In this document: one piece after another, positions 1 through 5,394 of the stretch
Layout of the letters: each line of letters opens with the position of its first letter
Position numbering within the stretch: the first letter of the stretch is position 1
NCBI GenBank assembly: GCA_903953195.1
Contig: CAJBIS010000222.1
Span: 1 to 5,679, forward strand
Source of the DNA: an uncultured Actinomycetes bacterium
GTDB lineage: Bacteria; Actinomycetota; Acidimicrobiia; Acidimicrobiales; Microtrichaceae
Direction: 5' to 3'
DNA length: 5,679 bases
Position numbers and translations under genes: made by a program
Notes under the pieces: generated by a model
Told to the model about the DNA's origin: nothing
Database searches by the model: none
The model's input: only the letters and a program-made list of their open reading frames with translations

Positions 1-459
1 GCTCCGGACGCAGCCTGTCGCTGTTCGCCGGCGCAGGTCGCCCGCTACAGCCGTCGGCTCTCCGGGCCGCTGCTCGATCGCATGGATGTGCGTGTCCGGA
101 TCGATGCGCCCGATCCGGCCTCGATGTTCGACGCCTCGAGCCGGGGCGAGGGCACGGCCGTCGTGCGAGCACGGGTCGCCGCCGCTCGGTCGCTGGCGCT
201 CGCCAGGGGCGTGCCGTGCAACCGCGTCCTCCGCGGCGACGCGCTCGAGGAGCACGCGCCACTCGCTCGTTCCGGGGTGGCCTTCCTGCGCGACCGCCTC
301 GAACGAGGGGCGCTCACCGTCCGTGGGTCGCAGCGGCTCCGGTCGGTCGCGCTGACGCTCCAGGACCTCGCCGGTCGCTCGGGCCCGCTGTCGTCCGACG
401 ACCTGCAGCTCGCCGAATGCCTCCGGGCGACCGGACTCGTCACCGGGATCGCCGCGTGA
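1..459 (+). CDS. comM: YifB/ComM-family Mg-chelatase-like AAA+ ATPase, C-terminal part (5' end outside window)
   Basis: The window opens inside this gene; 152 residues and the TGA stop (457-459) are present. The fragment begins with a C-x-C pair and the block RYSRRLSGPLLDRMDV (fragment residues about 15-30), which matches the conserved RY..RLSGPLLDRID segment at the end of the AAA+ module of YifB/ComM proteins. A helical Mg-chelatase C-terminal domain follows, with the typical L-T-V-R-G-x-x-R-x-x-R-V-A-x-T-x-x-D-L-type stretch (about residues 104-125) and a final helix ending in ECLRATGL. The Walker A and B motifs lie upstream and cannot be checked. In naturally transformable bacteria ComM is a hexameric helicase that promotes branch migration during integration of taken-up DNA; whether this host is transformable is unknown. 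Its stop overlaps the dprA start, so the two are probably co-transcribed and translationally coupled. Family assignment is firm; the symbol comM is used by homology (synonym yifB). Confidence 0.93.
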   Translation, partial: APDAACRCSPAQVARYSRRLSGPLLDRMDVRVRIDAPDPASMFDASSRGEGTAVVRARVAAARSLALARGVPCNRVLRGDALEEHAPLARSGVAFLRDRLERGALTVRGSQRLRSVALTLQDLAGRSGPLSSDDLQLAECLRATGLVTGIAA

Positions 460-1652
460 GCGCTGATGTGCTCCCTCATGAGGCCTACCTCGCTGCCATG
501 TCCACCCTCGACGGGCTGGGTCCGGCCACGCTCCGTCGTCTGGCGGCGCTCGGAGACCCGGCGGACACCTGGACCGCGCTGCGCCGCGGAACGCTTCGGG
601 GCACCGGAGCGCATGCGGTGAGAGTCGGTGGGCCGCGTGCGGGTGGCGTTCGGGCCGGCTCGGGGGACCGGTTCGACGAGTGGCGGCTGGCGGCTCAGCG
701 CATCGATCCGGGTCGACTGTGGGAGCAGCTCCGTCACCACGACGTCGGGGTCGCGTCGATCGGCACCGCCGGCTACCCGCCGCAGCTCATCGACGATCCA
801 GATCCGCCGGTGCTCGTGTTCCACCTGGGCGACCTGCGGGTGCTGGAACGTCCGAGGGTGGCGATCGTGGGCACACGTCGTGCCACCGGCTACGGACTCG
901 AGGTGGCACATCACCTCGGTCGGGGGCTCGCCGAGGTCGGCGTGTGTGTCGTGTCGGGACTGGCCCTCGGCATCGACGCCGCCGCACACGCGGGCGCGTG
1001 CAGTGGGGACGGTGCAGGTCCTGCGGCCGTCGTCGCCGCCGGTCTGGACGCTCCGTGTCCCGTTGCGAACCGGGCGCTGGCGCGTCGCGTCGCTTCGTGC
1101 GGGCTGGTGGTCTCCGAGGTCCCGGTCGGCGTGTCGGCACAGCCGTGGCGATTCCCGGTGCGGAACCGGATCATCGCCGCGTTGGCGCAGGTGGTGGTCG
1201 TGGTGGAGTCCGCTGATCGCGGTGGCTCGATGTCGACCGTCGAGCACGCAGCGGTTCGGGACCGCACGGTGCTCGCCGTGCCCGGGCCGGTGGGCGCCCC
1301 GTCGTCGGCGGGCACCAACGCGCTCATCGCTGACGGGGCAGGCGTGTGCACCTCGATCGAGGACGTCCTCGTTGCGCTCGGCCTCGCGGCGGTGCCGGCG
1401 GGGCGTGCACCATCGGTCGACCCGCGACCCGAGCCCACCGGGGTGGCGAGCAGCGTGCTCGAGGCACTCGGGTGGCGCCCGGAGTCGATCGAGTTCCTGG
1501 TCGGCCGGGTCGGATTGTCGGTCCAGGCGGTCGCGGCCGCCGTGGGGTGGCTCGAGGTGAACGGTTGGGTGACGCTCGCCGGCGGGTTCGTCGAGCGGCG
1601 GAGTGATGGTTCGGCGTGGCGTCCGTCGGGGCACGCGGACGGTCGGCCGTGA
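456..1652 (+). CDS. dprA: DNA-processing protein DprA (Smf family)
   Basis: 398 residues. DprA binds single-stranded DNA in the cytoplasm and loads RecA on it during natural transformation; it is also kept in many species not known to be transformable. In order: a helix-hairpin-helix-like N-terminal region (about 17-43, T-L-D-G-L-G-P-A-T), a GYPPQL motif before the Rossmann domain, VAIVGTRRATGYG (135-147), SGLALGIDAAAH (167-178), a GLDAPCPVAN block (196-205, usually GLD..YP..N), SEVPVG (220-225), FPVRNRIIAAL (233-243) and VPGPVG (275-280). A winged-helix C-terminal domain is at about 334-380. The GTG at 456 is chosen because it overlaps the yifB stop as GTGA and leaves room for the N-terminal domain; GTG 468 and ATG 498 are in-frame alternatives. 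No clear Shine-Dalgarno sequence precedes it, which fits translational coupling. Residues 44-70 are Gly/Arg-rich and look like a flexible linker. Confidence 0.96.
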   Translation: MSADVLPHEAYLAAMSTLDGLGPATLRRLAALGDPADTWTALRRGTLRGTGAHAVRVGGPRAGGVRAGSGDRFDEWRLAAQRIDPGRLWEQLRHHDVGVASIGTAGYPPQLIDDPDPPVLVFHLGDLRVLERPRVAIVGTRRATGYGLEVAHHLGRGLAEVGVCVVSGLALGIDAAAHAGACSGDGAGPAAVVAAGLDAPCPVANRALARRVASCGLVVSEVPVGVSAQPWRFPVRNRIIAALAQVVVVVESADRGGSMSTVEHAAVRDRTVLAVPGPVGAPSSAGTNALIADGAGVCTSIEDVLVALGLAAVPAGRAPSVDPRPEPTGVASSVLEALGWRPESIEFLVGRVGLSVQAVAAAVGWLEVNGWVTLAGGFVERRSDGSAWRPSGHADGRP

Positions 1653-1908
1653 CCGCTGCGCTCCGCCGTGGTGGTTGGGCGGTCGAACTCCTGCTCAGGA
1701 CCGTCCACCTGCTCGGGACCGTCTGCCTTCTCAGGACCGTCTGCTTTCTCAGGACCGTCCGCCTGCTCACGGCATGTCGACGGCTCAGGACCGTCCGGTC
1801 TCAGCCCTCCGTCCGCGATCATCGTGGTGCCACGCGCCGCGTTCGCTACGCTACGCAGTGCTGTCGGCACGTCGCCGAGCCCAGCACCGAACACGAAAGC
1901 CGACTGAC
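1653..1908 (+). other. dprA–xerC intergenic region without a recognised gene
   Basis: These 256 bases separate two genes in a locus whose other junctions are mostly overlaps. They contain the 18-base repeat array described separately. A possible loose hairpin lies just after the dprA stop (GACCGC at 1651-1656 against GCGGTC at 1679-1684, 22-base loop) and has no T-tract. Short open frames cross the region in several frames on both strands because the repeat unit is a multiple of three and the DNA is GC-rich; their Arg/Pro/Ser-rich translations resemble no protein I know. I see no convincing promoter: TACGCT at 1847-1852 fits a minimal -10, but nothing like TTGACA stands at the right distance. 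Confidence 0.6.
1691..1798 (+). repeat. Six degenerate 18-base tandem direct repeats
   Basis: Units are at 1691-1708, 1709-1726, 1727-1744, 1745-1762, 1763-1780 and 1781-1798. The shared core is CTCAGGACCGTC at unit positions 4-15. Units 1, 3, 4 and 6 carry this core exactly, unit 2 has one change (CTCGGGACCGTC), and unit 5 is strongly diverged (CTCACGGCATGTC). The first three and last three bases of each unit vary. A further decayed half-copy may start near 1799. The array lies wholly between dprA and xerC. It could be an old minisatellite formed by slippage, a row of protein-binding sites, or structured RNA in a transcript running from dprA into xerC; the sequence alone does not decide. Confidence 0.85.
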
Positions 1909-2805
1909 GTGGCGCAGGACGCATGGGACATCGAGGCGTTCGCGGCGTCGCTCGCAGTGGCTGAGTCCACTCGCCAGGCGTACCGCCGCGATGTCGTGGC
2001 GTTTCGCGACTGGGTCGAGCGGTCGGGGGTCGATGCTCCCGCTGCGGTGGACCGCGCCGTGGTCCGTTCCTACCTGGCCCACCTCACCACACGCGGATTC
2101 GCGTCGCGCACCATCGCTCGCCGGGCGGCGTCACTGCGGCGTTACTTCGGGTGGCTGGTGCGCACTGCTTCGCTCGCCGTCGATCCGACCGCGGGGATCT
2201 CGTCGCCTACGGGTACCGCTCGGCTGCCGCGGGTGCTCCGGGCGGACGAGCTCCACCAGATCCTCGACGAGCCCGTCGTCGCGGGGGCGGAGCGCTCGGA
2301 CGATCTGCGTGACCGTGCCGTGGTCGAGCTCCTCTACGGCTCCGGGCTCCGCGTCTCGGAACTCTGTGGTGCCGACGTCGACTCGGTCGACCTTCGCTCC
2401 GGCACCGTCACGGTCTGGGGCAAGGGGGCTCGAGAGCGAGTCGTTCCGCTCAGCGATCCGGCCGCCGAGGTGCTCGGCGTCTGGCTCGACGAGGGACGAC
2501 AGCGGTGGATCGACGGGACCGGCGTGCGGTCGGGGAGTGAGGCCGCTCTCTTCGTCAACCGGCGCGGGTCGCGCCTCGGTCCCCGTGACGTCCGCCGGGT
2601 ACTCGATCGTCGCTCGCCGGTGCCCACTCACCCGCACGCGCTCCGACACACCTTCGCAACGCACCTGCTCGACGGCGGTGCCGATCTGCGTGTGGTGCAG
2701 GAGCTGCTCGGTCACTCGGATCTGTCGACGACGCAGATCTACACTCACGTCAGTAAGGAACGACTCCGCCAGGTCGTCGAGCTGGCACATCCGAGGGCAC
2801 GATGA
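1909..2805 (+). CDS. xerC: Tyrosine recombinase XerC
   Basis: 298 residues, the usual length for XerC/XerD. With a XerD partner these enzymes resolve chromosome dimers at dif during division. The N-terminal SAM-like core-binding domain is at about 8-90 (S-T-R-Q-A-Y-R-R-D at 20-28), then the catalytic domain at about 108-295. All expected catalytic residues are visible: Arg148 in GLRVSEL, Lys172 in GKGARER, His243 and Arg246 in HALRHTFATHLL, His269 in LLGHSDLSTTQ, and the nucleophile Tyr278 in IYTHVS. The C-terminus ends in the HPRA sequence common in XerC/XerD. I choose GTG at 1909 because it places the core-binding domain about eight residues in; only a weak GAAAG precedes it. GTG 1858 and ATG 1774 are in-frame alternatives that would add Arg-rich sequence, the latter from within the repeats. 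XerC rather than XerD is inferred from the position between dprA and rpsB, as in mycobacteria. Confidence 0.94.
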   Translation: MAQDAWDIEAFAASLAVAESTRQAYRRDVVAFRDWVERSGVDAPAAVDRAVVRSYLAHLTTRGFASRTIARRAASLRRYFGWLVRTASLAVDPTAGISSPTGTARLPRVLRADELHQILDEPVVAGAERSDDLRDRAVVELLYGSGLRVSELCGADVDSVDLRSGTVTVWGKGARERVVPLSDPAAEVLGVWLDEGRQRWIDGTGVRSGSEAALFVNRRGSRLGPRDVRRVLDRRSPVPTHPHALRHTFATHLLDGGADLRVVQELLGHSDLSTTQIYTHVSKERLRQVVELAHPRAR

Positions 2806-3599
2806 GTACCGACGTCCAGACCGACGATCCGAGTGGCACCGAGCTCGATGGCCTGTGGGCGGACTACAAGGCGACCGCCGACGACGCCGCACGCGAGGCA
2901 CTCATCGTCCACTACTCGCCGCTCGTGAAGTACGTCGCCGGCCGTGTGGCCGCCGGTCTGCCCCAGAACGTCGAGCAGTCGGACCTGGCCAGCTACGGCA
3001 TGTTCGGACTCATCGACGCGATCGACAAGTTCGAGCCCGAGCGCGGGTTCAAGTTCGAGACGTATGCCATCAGCCGGATCAAGGGGTCCATCCTCGACGA
3101 GCTGCGCTCGATCGACTGGGTGCCACGATCGGTCCGTGCCAAGGTGCGACAGATCGAGCAGGCGTACGCCAAGATCGAGGCGAAGCATCACCGTCCGCCG
3201 ACCGACGCCGAACTGGCCGAGGAGTTGGACTGGACCGACGATCAACTCCAGACCGCACTCACCCAGATCTCGCAGGTCGGCCTGGCGGCGCTCGACGAGT
3301 CGGTGTCGGGCCGCAACGGTCAGCCCGGCGACGCGATGACGCTCGGCGACACGATCCCGGATCGGACCGCGGGTTCACCGATGGGGGCGTTCGAGGCGGC
3401 GGAGACCCGCCAGCTCCTGGGCGACGCGATCAACACGTTGCCCGAGCGCGAGAAGCTCGTCCTCACGCTCTACTACTACGAGAACATGACGCTGCAGGAG
3501 ATCGGTCGGGTGCTCGGCGTGACCGAGTCCCGCGTGTGCCAGATCCACACCAAGTCGCTGCTCCACCTGCGGTCACGCGTGTCCGACGACGCCGTCTGA
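2802..3599 (+). CDS. whiG: FliA/WhiG-family RNA polymerase sigma factor
   Basis: 265 residues, normal for this group. It directs RNA polymerase to a special promoter class: sporulation genes for WhiG in Streptomyces, flagellar and motility genes for FliA elsewhere. Region 2 covers about 33-104, with HYSPLVKYVAGRV, then VEQSDLASYGMFGLIDAIDKF (57-77) and FKFETYAISRIKGSILDELR (83-102). Region 3 follows from DWVPRSVR (105-112), with P-P-T-D-A-E-L-A-E-E-L in its helix-turn-helix. Region 4 is at about 210-260, with TLPEREKLVLTLYYYENMTL and a recognition helix in GVTESRVCQIHTKSLLHLR. There is no region 1.1, as expected for group 3. The ATG overlaps the xerC stop (ATGA) and has GAGGG at 2793-2797 as ribosome-binding site. 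The neighbourhood fits actinobacterial whiG, but whether the role is sporulation or motility cannot be told. In Streptomyces WhiG is held by the anti-sigma factor RsiG with c-di-GMP; no such gene lies in this window. Confidence 0.93.
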   Translation: MSTDVQTDDPSGTELDGLWADYKATADDAAREALIVHYSPLVKYVAGRVAAGLPQNVEQSDLASYGMFGLIDAIDKFEPERGFKFETYAISRIKGSILDELRSIDWVPRSVRAKVRQIEQAYAKIEAKHHRPPTDAELAEELDWTDDQLQTALTQISQVGLAALDESVSGRNGQPGDAMTLGDTIPDRTAGSPMGAFEAAETRQLLGDAINTLPEREKLVLTLYYYENMTLQEIGRVLGVTESRVCQIHTKSLLHLRSRVSDDAV

Positions 3600-3611
3600 T
3601 CGTCCATCGGC

Positions 3612-3625
3612 CGTCCGCCCGGACG
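3612..3625 (+). other. Small hairpin between the sigma gene and the M23-like gene
   Basis: CGTCC (3612-3616) pairs with GGACG (3621-3625) around a GCCC loop, giving a five-base-pair GC-rich stem in the 38-base gap. No T-tract follows, so it is unlikely to be a full terminator; it may be chance in GC-rich DNA. Confidence 0.3.
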
Positions 3626-3637
3626 CCCGCGCCTCGA

Positions 3638-4186
3638 ATGCGGGTGATCGCAGGGTTGCTGGCGGGGTTGCTGGTCATCCATGGGGCCCTCGTCGGCGCG
3701 CCGGCAGGTGCGGTCGGCGATGCCGGCGCCGGCCGAGGCGGTGGTGCCGCTGATCGAGGGGTGGACAGCGGGGGATCGGCCGGGGCTCCACGCTATCGAC
3801 CGCCGGTCGACCGTCCCGTGGCCGATCCGTTCCGTCCGCCCGCCAACCCCTACGGTCCGGGGAACCGAGGGCTCGACTACGCCACGGAGCCCGGTGACGT
3901 CGTTCGGGTGATCGGGGCCGGTGTCGTCGCCTTCGCCGGCTGGGTGGCGGGACGCGGCGTCGTGAGCGTCGAGCATCCCGACGGTCTGCGGTCGTCGCTC
4001 ACCGGTCTGGAGTCGATCTCGCTGCGTCGGGGTCAGATCGTCGAAGCGGGCACCCCGGCCGGCACCGCGGGCACCCGGATGCACCTCGGGGTCCGCCGAT
4101 CCGGCCGGTACATCGATCCGGCATCGTTGTTCGTCGTCGGAGCGCCCCCTCGTCACGCCATTCTGGTCCCGGTGCCGCCGGCCTGA
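3638..4186 (+). CDS. Secreted M23 (LytM/EnvC-like) family protein, metal site degraded
   Basis: 182 residues. Residues 1-25 form a signal peptide (short basic start, hydrophobic core GLLAGLLVIHGALVG, small residues A-P-A-G-A before likely cleavage near 23-25). A Gly/Ala/Pro-rich linker follows, then one M23-type domain from about 60 to 170: PFRPPANPYGPGNRGLDYATEPGDVV, VIGAGVVAFAGWVAGRGVVSVEHPDGLRSS, a G-x-x-V-x-x-G-T-P-A-G turn, and MHLGVRRSGRYIDPASLF. Active M23 enzymes use H-x-G-x-D and H-x-H motifs. Here the first His is Asn76 (NRGLD, Asp80 kept) and the second motif is R-M-H (His149 kept, its partner replaced by Arg147), so peptidoglycan cleavage is doubtful. It may bind the wall or activate another hydrolase, as EnvC-type proteins do. 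An M23 protein before rpsB is usual in actinobacteria. ATG 3638 is the only start that gives a complete signal peptide; no Shine-Dalgarno sequence is seen, and it sits 38 bases after the sigma gene, probably in the same operon. Confidence 0.85.
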   Translation: MRVIAGLLAGLLVIHGALVGAPAGAVGDAGAGRGGGAADRGVDSGGSAGAPRYRPPVDRPVADPFRPPANPYGPGNRGLDYATEPGDVVRVIGAGVVAFAGWVAGRGVVSVEHPDGLRSSLTGLESISLRRGQIVEAGTPAGTAGTRMHLGVRRSGRYIDPASLFVVGAPPRHAILVPVPPA

Positions 4187-4193
4187 CGCCGGC
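4177..4193 (+). terminator. GC hairpin at the end of the M23-like gene, possible weak terminator
   Basis: GCCGGC at 4177-4182 pairs with GCCGGC at 4188-4193 around a CTGAC loop that contains the TGA stop. The stem is six G-C pairs with no T-tract behind it. A second small hairpin (CGGTC 4226-4230, GACCG 4235-4239) follows. Together they might end the xerC–sigma–M23 transcript ahead of the rpsB promoter, but neither is a standard intrinsic terminator. Confidence 0.3.
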
Positions 4194-4271
4194 ATGATCC
4201 GACCGGGCGGGCACGCACCGGCGGGCGGTCGCTGGACCGGCCACCTCCGCTGGGACGGCGATGAGCGAGCT

Positions 4272-4301
4272 TTGATCCGATCCGTCGCCGCCCCGTAGAC
4301 T
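4272..4301 (+). promoter_or_regulatory. Predicted housekeeping-sigma promoter of rpsB-tsf
   Basis: A -35 element TTGATC (4272-4277) and a -10 element TAGACT (4296-4301) stand 18 bases apart in an otherwise very GC-rich stretch. Each matches the vegetative consensus at four of six positions, and the -10 keeps the key TA…T pattern. Transcription would begin near 4308, giving a leader of about 124 bases before the rpsB GTG. This is the best promoter-like sequence in the window and sits where an independent rpsB promoter is expected. Confidence 0.65.
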
Positions 4302-4320
4302 CGTCGGTCGGTCCGGGAAC

Positions 4321-4425
4321 CTGGGCCGCGGCCAGTGGCCGGGACATCATCACCGCTCGAATCCACCTCTCGGTCGTCACCTCGGTGGCGCAGGAATCGA
4401 GTTTCGCTGAACCGAGAGGGAGGAG
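4321..4425 (+). promoter_or_regulatory. Structured 5' leader of rpsB, candidate S2 autoregulatory element
   Basis: The leader has a GC hairpin (CGGCC 4329-4333 with GGCCG 4337-4341) followed by two interleaved pairings. Stem A: 4356-4364 with 4393-4401, eight pairs and one A·A mismatch. Stem B: CCTCTCGGT 4366-4374 with ACCGAGAGG 4411-4419, nine perfect pairs. A small hairpin C (4375-4380 with 4385-4390, CTCG loop) sits inside both. Stems A and B cross, so forming both makes an H-type pseudoknot; otherwise they compete. Stem B ends directly beside the Shine-Dalgarno GAGGAG (4420-4425), six bases before the GTG. In E. coli, S2 represses rpsB-tsf through the rpsB leader, which is known biology; that this leader does the same is inference. 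Confidence 0.5.
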
Positions 4426-4431
4426 CAGCGC

Positions 4432-5394
4432 GTGAGCGCAGTCGTGAGCATGAAGCAACTGCTGGAGGCCGGGGTCCACTTCGGTCACCAGACCCGCCGT
4501 TGGAACCCGAAGATGAAGCGGTTCATCCACGGCGAGCGGGGCGGGATCTACCTGATCGACCTGCACCAGACCCTCTCCGGGATCGAGAAGTCGTACGTCT
4601 TCGTCCGGGACCTCGTCGCGAACGGCGGCACGGTGCTGTTCATCGGGACCAAGAAGCAGGCCCAGGACCCCATTCAGGGGTACGCGCAGAAGTGCGGCAT
4701 GCCGTACATCAACCAGCGCTGGCTCGGCGGCATGTTGACCAACTTCGAGACGATCTCGAAGCGCGTGTCGAAGATGAAGGACTACCAGCGCATGCGGGAC
4801 TCCGGTGAGTTCGAGGCCATGCCGAAGAAGGAGGCCCTGCTGCTGGGCCGCGAGCTCGACAAGCTCGAGCGGAACCTGAACGGCATCCGCAACCTGGACC
4901 GCCTCCCCGACGCGGTGTTCATCCTGGACACCAAGAAGGAGGACATCGCGGTCACCGAGGCGAACAAGCTCGGCATCCCGGTGGTCGCCGTGGTCGACAC
5001 CAACTGCGACCCCGACGTGATCCAGTTCGTGATCCCCGGCAACGACGACGCCATCCGCTCGGGCGACCTGCTCACCCGCGTGATCGCCGATGCGGTCATC
5101 GAGGGCAAGATCATGCGCTCGAAGACGCACCCCGAGACGGCGCCGCGCGAGCGTTCCGCCGAGGAGGAGGCCGAGCACTCGGCCCAGCAGGCCCGTGCCC
5201 GTGCCGAGGCGGCGGCCGCGGCCTCGGAGCGTGAGGCCCGGGTGCTGGCGGCGCAGAACGCCGAGGACGAGTCGTCGGTCAGCGACGAGGTGGTCGCCGA
5301 TGCCGATGTCGCCGAGGCGACTGCTGACGTCGCCGAGGCTGCTGCCGAGGCAGCTCCTGAGGCCGCAGCCGAGTCGACCGAGGGTGGTGCCTGA
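4432..5394 (+). CDS. rpsB: 30S ribosomal protein S2 (uS2) with long acidic C-terminal tail
   Basis: 320 residues. S2 is a small-subunit protein added late in 30S assembly, near S1 and the mRNA exit side. The core is standard: MKQLLEAGVHFGHQTRRWNPKM (7-28), the coiled-coil region around 100-160, GTKKQAQ (72-78), CGMPYINQRWLGGMLTNF, NKLGIPVVAVVDTNCDPD (178-195) and PGNDDAIRS (202-210). The core ends near residue 228; the remaining 90 or so are Ala/Glu/Asp-rich, as in many actinobacterial S2 proteins. Within that tail a seven-residue pattern (DVAEATA, DVAEAAA, EAAPEAA) is encoded by adjoining 21-base units at 5305-5367. The GTG at 4432 is chosen because a strong Shine-Dalgarno sequence (GAGGAG, 4420-4425) lies six bases before it and S2 proteins usually have a few residues before MKQLLEAG; GTG 4444 and ATG 4450 are less likely. 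It overlaps tsf by one base and has its own promoter candidate upstream. Confidence 0.97.
   Translation: MSAVVSMKQLLEAGVHFGHQTRRWNPKMKRFIHGERGGIYLIDLHQTLSGIEKSYVFVRDLVANGGTVLFIGTKKQAQDPIQGYAQKCGMPYINQRWLGGMLTNFETISKRVSKMKDYQRMRDSGEFEAMPKKEALLLGRELDKLERNLNGIRNLDRLPDAVFILDTKKEDIAVTEANKLGIPVVAVVDTNCDPDVIQFVIPGNDDAIRSGDLLTRVIADAVIEGKIMRSKTHPETAPRERSAEEEAEHSAQQARARAEAAAAASEREARVLAAQNAEDESSVSDEVVADADVAEATADVAEAAAEAAPEAAAESTEGGA

Noticed and set aside
45..1634. Long open frame on the minus strand (529 codons)
   Set aside because: It runs antisense to yifB and dprA, both clearly real, and its translation is Arg/Pro/His-rich with no recognisable domain; a typical shadow in GC-rich DNA.
1691..1798. 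CRISPR array
   Set aside because: The repeats are 18 bases head-to-tail with no unique spacers, and there are no cas genes.
1784..1820. WhiG/FliA-type promoter using CTCAGG as a -35
   Set aside because: The nearest GCGAT-like sequence (about 1815) is some 25 bases away, too far, and there is no GCCGATA at the right spacing from any unit.
1847..1852. TACGCT as a -10 element for xerC
   Set aside because: It fits TA…T, but the -35 position holds GTGGTG-like sequence and the motif is common by chance.
1668..1907. Small + strand frame across the repeats giving hexapeptides such as CSGPSA and FSGPSA
   Set aside because: The periodic peptide follows from an 18-base DNA repeat read in any frame; there is no good ribosome-binding site and no known homologue comes to mind.
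911..1924. Minus-strand frame across the repeats giving an E-K-A-D-G-P pattern
   Set aside because: Most of it is antisense to dprA and the rest is the same repeat read backwards.
4153..5178. Minus-strand frame opposite rpsB (341 codons)
   Set aside because: It is antisense to the strongly conserved S2 coding sequence and has no recognisable domain.
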